From NCBI RefSeq assembly GCF_000430745.1, contig NZ_AUMP01000005.1:1-57183 (forward strand): DNA of 57,183 nucleotides. The letters run 5' to 3'. The notes under the pieces are model-generated. The model ran no database searches, was not told the DNA's origin, and saw only the letters and a program-made list of their open reading frames with translations. Positions 47,091-56,321 of the stretch are shown one piece after another (the first letter of the stretch is position 1; each line of letters opens with the position of its first letter). Made by a program: the position numbers and the translations under genes. This DNA is from Fictibacillus gelatini DSM 15865 (GTDB taxonomy: Bacteria > Bacillota > Bacilli > Bacillales > Fictibacillaceae).

Positions 47091-48278
47091 TTGGAACATA
47101 AGAATCCTAAAGGAACAGTTTTTAAAGAAAAGATTTTAAACAGCAAATTTGTAGTTTATACGATCATTGTATGCATCGTAAGCATAACGATCTTTGCCTT
47201 ATCGAAAATTGGATTTGTGTTAATCCCGTTTGCGATTTTTGTAAAGACGATTTTTTTGCCGATTATTTTAGCCGGTATTTGCTTTTATTTATTTAATCCG
47301 TTAATCGATTTTTTAGAGAAAATCGGGGTTAAAAGAATGATCTCGATTTTGATCTTGTACATCGTCATAATTGGCGTCATAGCGGTCATTATCTCATCCG
47401 TGATACCGCCATTAACGGCCCAAATTCAAAGTTTGATCGATAATATTCCTCAATTCAGCCATGATATTCAGGAGACGGTAAGAAAAGTCTCTCATAATAA
47501 ATACGTTGAAAAAGGCATGCAATCTATCAACACAGATATCGAAAAAATATCAAAAAATGTGTCAGGCTACTTGAGTAAATTTGTGGCCGGTTTTTCGCAA
47601 GGCGTGCTCTCATTTGTTGGCACTGTCACTGAAATTGTATTATCCATAGCCGTATTGCCATTTATCCTCTTTTATTTATTGAAGGATGGGAAGAAATTGC
47701 CGGCATACATTGTGAAGTTTTTGCCGAACCAAACGCGTCCGGAAGCGAAACAAATTTTAAGCGATATGAACCATGCGTTAAGTTCTTACATTCGTGGACA
47801 AGTATTTGTCGCTTTATGTATTGGCATTTTGCTTTTTATCGGCTATTTAATTATCGGGTTAGACTATGCCCTGCTCCTGGCGATTATCGCGATGGTGACA
47901 AACGTTGTCCCGTATTTAGGACCGATTATCGCCATTTCGCCGGCCATTATTATTGCGTTTATTAGCTCGCCTTTTATGCTTTTAAAATTAGCAATTGTAT
48001 GGGTCATCGTCCAATTGCTTGAAGGAAAACTAATTTCTCCGCAAATTATGGGGAAAACGTTGCATATTCATCCGATTACCGTTATTTTCGTGATCTTAAC
48101 GGCAGGGAACCTTTTTGGCATCATCGGCATTATTTTGGCGGTTCCAGGGTATGCCATCTTAAAAGTGATTGTTACACATCTTTATCAATTCATTCGGCTC
48201 CGTTCCAATATGTATTCGGATGCAAAGATCGTCACCAACGAGGCGCGGGTAACTATTAGACCAAAACATGAGGAATAA
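47091..48278 (+). CDS. AI-2E family transporter
   Basis: 395 residues with about eight membrane helices and a soluble helical loop (about 120-180) between helices 3 and 4, the layout of the AI-2E (DUF20) family. The family includes an AI-2 exporter, sodium/proton antiporters and sporulation YtvI; the substrate here is unknown. The signature PYLGPIIAISPAIIIAF is present. AAGGAG at 47077-47082 selects the TTG at 47091. A GGGTAT at 46926-46931 with gttgag 16 bases upstream may be a weak SigB promoter. Confidence 0.85.
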   Translation: MEHKNPKGTVFKEKILNSKFVVYTIIVCIVSITIFALSKIGFVLIPFAIFVKTIFLPIILAGICFYLFNPLIDFLEKIGVKRMISILILYIVIIGVIAVIISSVIPPLTAQIQSLIDNIPQFSHDIQETVRKVSHNKYVEKGMQSINTDIEKISKNVSGYLSKFVAGFSQGVLSFVGTVTEIVLSIAVLPFILFYLLKDGKKLPAYIVKFLPNQTRPEAKQILSDMNHALSSYIRGQVFVALCIGILLFIGYLIIGLDYALLLAIIAMVTNVVPYLGPIIAISPAIIIAFISSPFMLLKLAIVWVIVQLLEGKLISPQIMGKTLHIHPITVIFVILTAGNLFGIIGIILAVPGYAILKVIVTHLYQFIRLRSNMYSDAKIVTNEARVTIRPKHEE

Positions 48279-48306
48279 GGTCGATCAATAGGAGAGGAGA
48301 ACTAGA

Positions 48307-49212
48307 ATGAAGAAAGCGGCGATTATCCTTAATCCAACAGCTGGAAACCGCAAGTTGGCTAACTCCATCGATGTCATAAAAGAACGGCTGCTTGAAGGTT
48401 TTGATCAGGTAGCTATTCATGAAACGAAGGAAAAAGGGGATGGGGCGAAAATCGTTTCGTTACTGGCGGAAGAAGTTGATCTTCTGATTGGGGCTGGAGG
48501 AGACGGAACGATTTATGAAATAGTAAATGCGCTATGTCCGCTTAAAAAAAGGCCGGCATTTGCGATTATTCCCGGTGGAACGTGCAACGACTTTTCCAGA
48601 ACGATTGGGATGAATCAAGATCCATTAATCGCCGTGGAACAAATTCTCAAGAAGAAAACAGAGCAAGTCGATGTCGGGAAATGCGATAAACAGTATTTCT
48701 TAAATTTCTGGGGAATTGGGCTTATCTCGGAAGTTTCAGCCAATATTGAGACGGACAATAAACAGCGATTAGGAAAGCTCTCTTATTACATAAGTGCAGG
48801 GAAAACCGTGTTTCAAAGCAAGTCTTTTCATTTAAAGGTAAAAAGCGATTCGGTTTCTTACGATGATGATGCTGTCATGCTGCTCATTGGAAATGGAGCG
48901 TTCTTAGGAGGCTTTCGGGCCTTCTTTCCCGAAAGCGATATCCAGGATGGGTTGCTCGACGTCTTGATTGTCAAAGAGGCTTCTTTGCAACATGTCTGGA
49001 CATGGTTTCAATCGAAAGTGCATAACCAATTTCCGGATGGAGAAAACGACGGCCTCGTTTATTTTCATGCAGAAAAGCTGGAAATCGAAGCTTCACCTGT
49101 GCAGGAGATTGATTGTGATGGGGAAAGAAATTTCTGCACTCCTTCACGCATCTCCGTTCTCCCGGCACATCTCACCGTCCTTGTAGGCGATTATCCATTC
49201 ATCAATCGATAG
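48307..49212 (+). CDS. Diacylglycerol/lipid kinase family protein
   Basis: 301 residues of the DAGK catalytic superfamily. ATP-binding GGDGTIYEIVNA and IPGGTCNDFSRTIG are intact, and IQDGLLDVLIV is conserved near the C-terminal half. In Gram-positive cells related DgkB returns diacylglycerol from lipoteichoic acid synthesis to phospholipid. Whether this is DgkB or a YegS-like paralogue is not clear. It starts 28 bases after the transporter gene, so the two are co-transcribed. Confidence 0.88.
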   Translation: MKKAAIILNPTAGNRKLANSIDVIKERLLEGFDQVAIHETKEKGDGAKIVSLLAEEVDLLIGAGGDGTIYEIVNALCPLKKRPAFAIIPGGTCNDFSRTIGMNQDPLIAVEQILKKKTEQVDVGKCDKQYFLNFWGIGLISEVSANIETDNKQRLGKLSYYISAGKTVFQSKSFHLKVKSDSVSYDDDAVMLLIGNGAFLGGFRAFFPESDIQDGLLDVLIVKEASLQHVWTWFQSKVHNQFPDGENDGLVYFHAEKLEIEASPVQEIDCDGERNFCTPSRISVLPAHLTVLVGDYPFINR

Positions 49213-49216
49213 CACG

Positions 49217-49250
49217 AAAAAGGTTTGCCTTATCCGGCAAGCCTTTTTAA
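49217..49250 (+). terminator. Terminator of the lipid-kinase gene
   Basis: Stem aaaaaggtttgcc / ggcaagccttttt with loop ttatcc, T-run within the distal arm. Confidence 0.88.
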
Positions 49251-49321
49251 AAGTTTATTCTTTTACTATTTTTTACTATAATGAAAGGTAAGAGTCTTCC
49301 AAAATTATAGGGGGAATAAAT

Positions 49322-50164
49322 GTGTGGAACAATCAAGCACTTTATGATTATTTACTTGAAAAGTCAGAGGAAATGTCGAACGAGTGGCTACATTCAAGAG
49401 AGCTGAATATCAATTCCATTTATTCATTGAGTGCAGCGGAAGAAGTGACGGAAAGGCTCATCGAACAAAACATTCGGTTAATTCATACGTTAGCAGAAGC
49501 GTTTACACAAACGAAAGAAGATACATTGAAAAATGCTACGGACTGGGCGTTTGAAATTGCAGCTGATCGGGCAAGAACCGACACTCCGATTCTCGATGTC
49601 ATTCAAAACTTTCAGCTGTTTCGCAATATTTTTTGGAGACAAATCCTGACTTTTATAGAGCAAACGTCTTTAACGATATCAATGAGAGAAGCGTTAGAAT
49701 GGTCTCACGTTTTCCACACAACGTTCGATAAAATTACGGAGAAATTCATCCAGGAATATCAAGAGATTATGAGAACCCGCCTGAATGCCCAACAAGCAAT
49801 GATTAATGAACTAAGTTCCCCGATTATCCCGATTGCAGAAGAGATTGGCGTATTGCCGATTATCGGGGAAATTGATACAGGGCGGGCAAAATGGATTTTA
49901 GAATCGACGATGGATCAGGCGCTACATCTCCGTCTATCCCATCTATTTATCGATTTATCCGGAGTGGCTATCGTTGATACGATGGTTGCCCATCAAATTT
50001 TTCAAATTATCGATACGTTAAAACTTCTAGGAGTACAAGTCACCCTCTCCGGAATCCGGCCGGAAATTGCCCAGACGGCAGTTCAATTAGGACTTGACTT
50101 CCACGGCATCTCGATCAAAAGTTCATTAAAGGAAGCTTTAAAAAATATTGGTTTTAAAAAATAG
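49322..50164 (+). CDS. RsbR-family stressosome protein
   Basis: 280 residues. The N-terminal 140 residues are the non-haem globin-like sensor half of RsbR paralogues, and the C-terminal STAS domain begins near MRTRLNAQQAMINELSSPII. Thr220 (DTMV) and Thr252 (AQTAVQL) match the two threonines phosphorylated by RsbT. These proteins form the stressosome that controls SigB. The start is GTG at 49322 after agggggaat. It stands alone, far from rsbS/rsbT, as do the B. subtilis paralogues RsbRB-RD. Confidence 0.9.
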   Translation: MWNNQALYDYLLEKSEEMSNEWLHSRELNINSIYSLSAAEEVTERLIEQNIRLIHTLAEAFTQTKEDTLKNATDWAFEIAADRARTDTPILDVIQNFQLFRNIFWRQILTFIEQTSLTISMREALEWSHVFHTTFDKITEKFIQEYQEIMRTRLNAQQAMINELSSPIIPIAEEIGVLPIIGEIDTGRAKWILESTMDQALHLRLSHLFIDLSGVAIVDTMVAHQIFQIIDTLKLLGVQVTLSGIRPEIAQTAVQLGLDFHGISIKSSLKEALKNIGFKK

Positions 50165-50192
50165 AAACAGCTCCCTCAAGTGAAAAGGCCGT

Positions 50193-50789
50193 TCATGAAA
50201 CCGATTTTTCCATATCGTAAAGTTCCATGTTTAACAGTCGAATCCGATTGTTTAATGTTTGTTTTTCTTTCGGTGTTAATTTGACTTGCTCAGGCCAATG
50301 AAAGACGAATAGCCCGACTAAATCATTGGTTTGGATATGATAAAATGGCACGGACCATAATGAATGGCAAGGCTGGCATTCTGGATGGCCTGTTAACTTT
50401 TTCTGTATCGAGTTACTTGTGGCAGATGCCAGATGTTCCTGCTTGCGCAAAGAGGTTAAAATGGATGGCACCGAAAGGCCATTCAATTGAATGGCACAGG
50501 AAGTTGGGATGGACGGGGAGGCGCCAAAGTAAAACTTCCCGGATTGTTTGTGAAAGAGTAATAGCGTACAGGAAGCGGGAGTGTACAACTGTTCCATTTC
50601 AAGACATAAATTTTTCATGATCGGCTGCCAGACAATGAGGCGATAATGAAATGTGCTAATTAAGTTCTGCTTGATCGCCCCTTTGATTTGTTGTTGCAGC
50701 CCGGGAATGCCGAAGATCCGGATATCCCGGTATTTCATAAACTTATTTAGAGCGGAACGAAGCTTGAACGCTCTAACTAGATTAACCAT
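50193..50789 (-). CDS. Hypothetical protein, possible GAF-like domain
   Basis: 198 residues from the ATG at 50789, which has aaggaggag upstream. The pattern of CTLLLFHKQSGKFYFGA and PFYHIQTNDLVGLFVFHW is like a GAF-type sensor domain, but no ligand residues can be assigned. The C-terminus is a helix (LTPKEKQTLNNRIRLLNMEL). It converges with the RsbR paralogue. Function unknown. Confidence 0.6.
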   Translation of the reverse strand: MVNLVRAFKLRSALNKFMKYRDIRIFGIPGLQQQIKGAIKQNLISTFHYRLIVWQPIMKNLCLEMEQLYTPASCTLLLFHKQSGKFYFGASPSIPTSCAIQLNGLSVPSILTSLRKQEHLASATSNSIQKKLTGHPECQPCHSLWSVPFYHIQTNDLVGLFVFHWPEQVKLTPKEKQTLNNRIRLLNMELYDMEKSVS

Positions 50790-50930
50790 ATCGTTCTCCT
50801 CCTTTTTGATAGAGAAGATGTCAAAGTGCGATGAGTATCGTTTGTGAGCACTAGCCTTTGCTGTATTCAAAACGTGGTATATTGTCTAACAGTACCACAT
50901 TGCATGGAAAATTAAACATAAAAAAAGACG

Positions 50931-50966
50931 AGAAAGAGGTTTGCTGATGGCGGCAAGCCTCTTTCT
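50931..50966. repeat. Inverted repeat upstream of mtnK
   Basis: gaaagaggtttgc / gcaagcctctttc with one G-U pair, loop tgatggcg. There is an A-rich stretch just before it, so it would terminate minus-strand transcripts better than plus-strand ones. The 397 bases between 50790 and 51186 hold this hairpin and the mtnK promoter. No SAM-I (S-box) riboswitch core is recognisable, although B. subtilis mtnKA has one. Confidence 0.55.
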
Positions 50967-51109
50967 TCGCCACACCGTATAATGAAAGAGTGCCATCGCA
51001 TCCGGGCGGTCGAATGTTATAAAAGAGGGCTGATCGAATGAACGAAAGAGTCGTTTGCCCGGCCTTTCTCCGGCGTATTATAGGGAGCGGCCTGGCTGAA
51101 TATTGCTCA

Positions 51110-51138
51110 TTGACACAACTTTCACCCTATTCTAAGAT
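51110..51138 (+). promoter_or_regulatory. SigA promoter of mtnK
   Basis: TTGACA at 51110-51115, 17-base spacer, TAAGAT at 51133-51138. The transcript would start only about 40 bases before the mtnK start, which leaves no room for an S-box leader downstream of it. Confidence 0.75.
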
Positions 51139-51186
51139 CAAAGATAGAAATGCTGCAATCGTTTCGATTAGGTGGGAGGAGATACA

Positions 51187-52407
51187 ATGGGCTATCGTAC
51201 ATTAACGGAGCAAGATGTCATTTTCTATTTACAAGAGAATGTCGATTTCTTTGACAAAGATGCACAGTTAACGAGCAAAGAAATCGGCGATGGGAACTTA
51301 AACTACGTTTTCCATGTGAAAGATGCGGTAAGCGGTAAAAGTGTCATTTGTAAACAGGCTCTTCCGTATGCGAAAGTCGTCGGGGAGTCATAGCCGCTGA
51401 CAATCGACCGGAGCCGAATCGAATGTGAAGCGTTAAGGGCGGAATATGATCTTTGTCCGGACCTCGTTCCGAAAGTTTACCATTTTAATCAAGAGTTAGC
51501 CTTAATTGTGATGGAAGACTTATCGGATTACACGATTATGCGTAAAGGGCTCATTCAGCATGAACAATATCCGGAATTTCCAAAACAAATCGGGCATTTT
51601 CTCGCCAAAACCCTCTTTTACACGTCAGACCTTGCGATGGATCCGTTTGAAAAGAAGAAAAATGTGCAAAAGTTTACCAATCCAGAGCTTTGCAAAATTA
51701 CGGAAGACCTCGTGTATACAGACCCGTTTTATAACGCTGAAACGAATGCTTATAATCCTGAACTGGAAGAGGATGTAAAGGCGTTATGGGGGAACAACGA
51801 ATTAAAGCTTGAAGTGGCCGAACTGAAGAAGATTTTTATGACGAAAGCAGAAGCGCTTCTGCACGGTGATCTTCATACGGGGAGCATCTTCGTCACGAAA
51901 GAAAAGACGAAAGTAATCGATCCGGAGTTTGCCTATTACGGGCCGATGGGATATGATGTCGGGGCATTGATCGCTAATTTCCTCTTAAACTACAATGCCC
52001 AGGAAGGCCTTGACCGAACGGAAGAAGAGAAAAAGGCAACGCGCGACTATCTCGCTCAGTCGGTTGTTGATATATGGGAAACGTTTGAACATGAGTTTCG
52101 AAACTACTGGTATCATGAGAAAGAGGACGGGTTCTTTAATGAGCGGCTATTAAAAGATTACCAGGATCGTTATATGAAAGAAGTTTTCGAGGATACGATC
52201 GGGGTAGCGGGGCTTGAATTAATCCGCCGGACCATCGGGCTGGCCCATGTGGCTGACCAGGAAAGCATTCAAGATCCCACACGGCGCGCGCTGGCGGAAA
52301 GGGCCTCTCTTCAATTGGGCGAGAAATTGATTATGAAACGAAAAGAGATCGGTAGCATTCGTAATTTAGTAGAATTCGTTGCGAATCAAACAGCGGTGAA
52401 AGCTTAA
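51187..52407 (+). pseudogene. mtnK: Methylthioribose kinase gene interrupted by an amber codon
   Basis: The reading frame runs from the ATG at 51187 (after gtgggaggag) to 52407 and encodes a full MtnK of about 406 codons. Codon 69 (51391-51393) is TAG. Homologues have Trp at this place (VVGES-W-PLT), so a single TGG to TAG change explains it. No frameshift or other stop is present. Downstream the kinase motifs are intact: HGDLHTGSIF and VIDPEFAYYGPMGYD. MtnK phosphorylates 5-methylthioribose in methionine salvage. It may be a recent mutation, a sequencing error or, less likely, a read-through site. Internal restart near 51508 would lack the N-lobe. Confidence 0.85.
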
Positions 52408-52439
52408 GTGTTCGCGAAAGGTAAAGGAGACATCGAAGG

Positions 52440-53495
52440 ATGACAAAAGTAAAAGAAATTCGCTCCATTGAGTGGAAGGATGATCATTTATATTTGCTCG
52501 ATCAGACGGTATTGCCGCTTGAGACGAGATTCCTTGAAGTCGGTACAATTGAAGAAGTTTGGGACGCGATCAAAAAGCTAAAGGTTCGCGGCGCGCCTGC
52601 CATTGGTGTGGCAGCCGGATATGGGCTTTATCTCGGGGTGAAAGAGGCACCGGAAGAAAGCTTCGCAGCATTTTACAACAAGTTTCAGGAGAAAAAGGAA
52701 TATCTTGCTTCCTCCCGGCCAACGGCGGTCAATCTTTTCTGGGTGTTAAACCGCCTGGACAAACTCGTGCAAAACAATCGAAACGAATCGCCGGCACAAT
52801 TGAAAGAGCTGATATTAACGGAAGCCATCCGTATTCATGAAGAGGACGAGGAAGTATGCCGCGCGATTGGCGAACACGGGCTCCCACTTTTGAAAGAAGG
52901 AATGGGCATTTTAACCCATTGCAACGCGGGCGGCATTGCTACGGCACGTTACGGCACCGCTCTGTCGCCGATCTATTTGGCGCATGAGGCAGGCATGAAG
53001 CTGAAGGTATATGCGGATGAAACGCGCCCGCTATTGCAAGGGGCGAGACTTACTGCATGGGAGCTGCAGCAAGCCGGCATTGATGTAACGCTGATTACGG
53101 ATAATATGGCCGCATATGTGATGAAAAAAGGATTCATTGATGCGGTGATTGTTGGCTGTGACCGCGTCGCGGCAAATGGGGATACGGCCAATAAAATTGG
53201 AACGTACGGGGTGGCTGTTCTTGCAAGAGAGCACAACATTCCGTTTTACGTTGCTGCTCCTCTATCAACGATCGATCCAGGAACGGCGTGCGGAGACGAG
53301 ATCGAAATTGAAGAGCGGCTTGCTGAAGAAGTAACGGAAGGATTCGGCCGGCGAACCGCACCGTATGGCGTGAAGGTGATGAATCCAGCGTTCGATGTCA
53401 CGCCGAATGAATACATTACCGCTTTTATTACGGAAAAAGGGATAGTAAAACCAGACTACAAAGAGAATTTGAAAAAGCTTTTTACGCTTGCTTAG
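52440..53495 (+). CDS. mtnA: Methylthioribose-1-phosphate isomerase
   Basis: 351 residues of the eIF2B-alpha-like isomerase family. It converts 5-methylthioribose 1-phosphate to methylthioribulose 1-phosphate. The catalytic Cys161 ([15 protein letters not shown]) and Asp241 ([16 protein letters not shown]) are present, matching Cys160/Asp240 of B. subtilis. KVRGAPAIG is the N-terminal signature. aaaggagac precedes the ATG, 32 bases after mtnK. The enzyme also accepts 5-deoxyribose 1-phosphate in some bacteria. Confidence 0.95.
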   Translation: MTKVKEIRSIEWKDDHLYLLDQTVLPLETRFLEVGTIEEVWDAIKKLKVRGAPAIGVAAGYGLYLGVKEAPEESFAAFYNKFQEKKEYLASSRPTAVNLFWVLNRLDKLVQNNRNESPAQLKELILTEAIRIHEEDEEVCRAIGEHGLPLLKEGMGILTHCNAGGIATARYGTALSPIYLAHEAGMKLKVYADETRPLLQGARLTAWELQQAGIDVTLITDNMAAYVMKKGFIDAVIVGCDRVAANGDTANKIGTYGVAVLAREHNIPFYVAAPLSTIDPGTACGDEIEIEERLAEEVTEGFGRRTAPYGVKVMNPAFDVTPNEYITAFITEKGIVKPDYKENLKKLFTLA

Positions 53496-53511
53496 AAATG
53501 GGTTGGATGGA

Positions 53512-54219
53512 ATGAATCATCATGATGTAAAAGAAGAAATTTGCCGTGTCGGGAAGCTCATTTATGACAAAGGCTTCGTTGCGGCGAATGATGGGAATAT
53601 TTCCGTTAAAGTGGCCGAAGATCGAGTGATCACGACTCCGACCGGCGTCAGTAAAGGGATGATGACACCTGAGATGATGGTAACGGTCAATCTGGATGGA
53701 GAAGTGATCGATGGCCAGTTGAGACCGTCTTCCGAGTTGAAAATGCACCTTCGCGTCTATAAGGAACGGCCGGACGTTCAGGCTGTCGTTCACGCGCATC
53801 CGCCGCATGCTACTGCATTTGCGATTGCCGGCATACCGCTCGATAAAGCAATATTGCCAGAGGCAGTCGTTACTCTTGGGACGATTCCAATTGCCGAATA
53901 CGGAACACCGGGTACGGAAGAGATTCCTGACTCAGTGGCAAAGTATGTCAAGGATCATAACGGATTATTGCTGGAGAGCCACGGCGCTCTCACATGGGCG
54001 AAAGATTTGATGTCTGCTTATTTTCTTATGGAAAGCCTGGAGTTTACAGCAACGATTTCGTTTTATGTCAAACAGCTAGGGGCCGAAAGACAGCTATCTA
54101 CGAGCCGGGTGGCCGAACTAAGAGAGATACGGGAACGAATGGGTATCACCGGGAAGACGCCGGACGGCCTCTCTTCTCCAGACGGTCGTTCGATTGTTGA
54201 CCCGAAAGAAAGGCGCTAA
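53512..54219 (+). CDS. Class II aldolase (Ald2/FucA-like) in the mtnKA operon
   Basis: 235 residues of the class II aldolase/adducin family. Metal ligands are His94 and His96 (HAHPPHAT) and His157 (ESHGAL), and the catalytic Glu75 is in PSSELKMH. The B. subtilis dehydratase MtnB is of the same family but is shorter and is coded in another operon (mtnWXBD). Following kinase and isomerase genes, an aldolase would split methylthioribulose 1-phosphate or 5-deoxyribulose 1-phosphate to DHAP and an aldehyde. The start at 53512 has a weak site; the frame opens at 53488 inside mtnA. Confidence 0.85.
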   Translation: MNHHDVKEEICRVGKLIYDKGFVAANDGNISVKVAEDRVITTPTGVSKGMMTPEMMVTVNLDGEVIDGQLRPSSELKMHLRVYKERPDVQAVVHAHPPHATAFAIAGIPLDKAILPEAVVTLGTIPIAEYGTPGTEEIPDSVAKYVKDHNGLLLESHGALTWAKDLMSAYFLMESLEFTATISFYVKQLGAERQLSTSRVAELREIRERMGITGKTPDGLSSPDGRSIVDPKERR

Positions 54220-54256
54220 ACCGCCATACTTTAAAACCAGTAATTGAATGAAAGTC

Positions 54257-54292
54257 GAACCACCTCCGCTTGAATGTTGGAGGTGGTTCTTC
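54257..54292. terminator. Bidirectional terminator aldolase / kinase
   Basis: Perfect 11-bp stem gaaccacctcc / ggaggtggttc between converging genes. Confidence 0.85.
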
Positions 54293-54308
54293 GTCGTTGA
54301 ACATAACC

Positions 54309-56138
54309 TCAGGAACTCTGCCCTTTAATCGGAAGATGTATGGAAAAGATGCTTCCTTTTCCAATTTCACTAGAAATGTGGATTTTCCCTCCATGGTTTT
54401 CGATGATCTTAAAACAAATCATCAGTCCTAAGCCGGTTCCTTTTTCTTTCGTTGTGTAAAATGGTTCTCCGAGTGTTTTTAGCCGGTTCGGAGGAATGCC
54501 GCAACCTTCATCCTTAAACGAGATGACCAATTCGTTATCGGCTTGTTTCACGTTAATATATACGTTTCCGCCGTCAGGCATCGCTTCAATGGCATTTTTC
54601 AAAAGGTTGATAAATACTTGCTTCATCTGGTCTTCGACACAAAGAATGGATGGCAAATCACTCTGGTAATGATAATAGATTTGCACATTCATTAAAATGG
54701 CCTGAGTTTTTATTAATGAAATGACATGCTCAATTAGTGTACTTATATTGGTTAACGTAAAATTCAAGACCTGGGGCTTTGAAAGCAGCATAAATTCACT
54801 GACAATGCCGTTAATCCGATCAATTTCTGATAACATGATTTCAAAATAGTCCCTGTTTTCAGTTGCCGTCGACTGAAGTAGCTGCAGGAATCCTTTGATT
54901 GAAGTTAATGGATTTCGAATTTCGTGTGCGACTCCGGCTGCAAGCTGGCCTAAAACGGATAATTTATCCGACTTTCTTAACATTTCTTCCGTCTTTTTGC
55001 GATCCGTGATATCGCGTGCGACGACTACAATGCTGTTAATTCGACAATCCTCTCCGACAACGGGGGTAACGCTCGCTTCAAGAAATACCCATTTGCCGTC
55101 TGCATGCTTGCATCTCACTTCTAATTTAACGGGTTTTTTTGTATGCATTAGATTTCCAAGTAATGATGTCAATTGGTCGATATCATCAGGATGGAAAAAG
55201 TCGAAGGATTGTTTTCCAATTTGCTCGTTTGCCTCATACCCTAGAATCGTTTTGATCGATGGAGAGGCGTAGTTAATTTTGCCGTAGACATCGATGACAC
55301 AAATTAAATCTGTTGTATTTTCAGCGATAATCCGGTATTTTTCTTCACTTTCTTTTAATGCTTCTTCTCTCTGTTTACTTTTGGTAATGTCCCGCGAAAT
55401 GACGGAGAAAGCGGTAATCTGGCCTTCCTCATTAAAAATCGGGGATAAAGTTAAGCTTGAATTGATGGGTGTACCATTTTTATGGATTCGCACGGCTTCA
55501 TAATTTTTAATTTGGACTCCTTGAGCAACAAGGGTTGTTAACCGAAGGGCGTCTTCCAGGTCCCACTCGGGAACAATGGGCATGATCGGGCTTTTGCGAT
55601 TCGACAAATCTTCCTGTTTCCATCCATAGATTTTTTCAAACGCGGGATTGACACGGACGGAGTTGTCTTCAAAATTTGTAATGGTAATGGCGTCAGCTGA
55701 ATTCGTAAAAAGCGCTTCCAAATATTCTTTTGTCGCAATAAGTTCTTTCTCTTTCTGCTTTTTTTCCGTTATGTCCAGGCAAAACCCGATAATTTCAATT
55801 ACCTTCCCGTCCTGCCGTATGGGGCTAATGGCTGTTAAATATGGAATGCCTGCATAGTTTCCTTCATAAGATAAACTTTCGCCGTTCCAAACTTTGTTAT
55901 AACTTTCGATTTTAAACTCAAGCAAATGTTCTGGTACTATTTCTTCCAGTTTCTTTCCTTTCATATGTTCAGGGCCACAGCCAAATTGTTTAAATAATTC
56001 TCCATCTGCTTCGGTACAAATAAACGTTCTGCCTATTTTTTTCAACTTAAAAAACAGACTAGCTTGTTTTGTCGTCGCTTCCATTAGGCACGTTTGAGGA
56101 CCGTTGCTGGTCACATAAGTTGTTTCGGTGTTCTTCAT
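54309..56138 (-). CDS. PAS-domain sensor histidine kinase (sporulation kinase type)
   Basis: 609 residues, no membrane segment. Three PAS domains (about 30-125, 135-255 and 265-380) are each followed by PAC motifs such as DITEKKQKEKE, DITKSKQREEA and DITDRKKTEE. The HisKA domain has His405 in AHEIRNPLTSIKGFLQLL, and the HATPase domain has N, G1 and G2 boxes (INLLKNAIEAMPDGG, DEGCGIP, GTGLGLMICF). aaaggaggac selects the ATG at 56138. No response regulator is adjacent, so it may feed Spo0F, like KinA-KinE. That role is inferred. Confidence 0.88.
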   Translation of the reverse strand: MKNTETTYVTSNGPQTCLMEATTKQASLFFKLKKIGRTFICTEADGELFKQFGCGPEHMKGKKLEEIVPEHLLEFKIESYNKVWNGESLSYEGNYAGIPYLTAISPIRQDGKVIEIIGFCLDITEKKQKEKELIATKEYLEALFTNSADAITITNFEDNSVRVNPAFEKIYGWKQEDLSNRKSPIMPIVPEWDLEDALRLTTLVAQGVQIKNYEAVRIHKNGTPINSSLTLSPIFNEEGQITAFSVISRDITKSKQREEALKESEEKYRIIAENTTDLICVIDVYGKINYASPSIKTILGYEANEQIGKQSFDFFHPDDIDQLTSLLGNLMHTKKPVKLEVRCKHADGKWVFLEASVTPVVGEDCRINSIVVVARDITDRKKTEEMLRKSDKLSVLGQLAAGVAHEIRNPLTSIKGFLQLLQSTATENRDYFEIMLSEIDRINGIVSEFMLLSKPQVLNFTLTNISTLIEHVISLIKTQAILMNVQIYYHYQSDLPSILCVEDQMKQVFINLLKNAIEAMPDGGNVYINVKQADNELVISFKDEGCGIPPNRLKTLGEPFYTTKEKGTGLGLMICFKIIENHGGKIHISSEIGKGSIFSIHLPIKGQSS

Positions 56139-56321
56139 TCTAAGCGTCCTCCTTTTGACCCGTATCTTGTTATAATAAAAATACGTCAAAAGTCATGAAT
56201 TACCTTCTATTTTTTAAATTAACGTAAAGTTGCGAATGTTCGAAAACCTCGTTTAGACATATCCTCATTCTATTCCCCTCTGGACATGCATAGATTGAAG
56301 TAATGGAGGAGGGGGGACCGC

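Noticed and set aside
51508-52407. Separate kinase gene starting at 51508
   Set aside because: It is the same frame as mtnK after the amber codon and lacks the N-terminal lobe; treated as part of one interrupted gene.
56139-56321. yybP-ykoY manganese riboswitch before mntP
   Set aside because: No conserved core or paired stems could be recognised.
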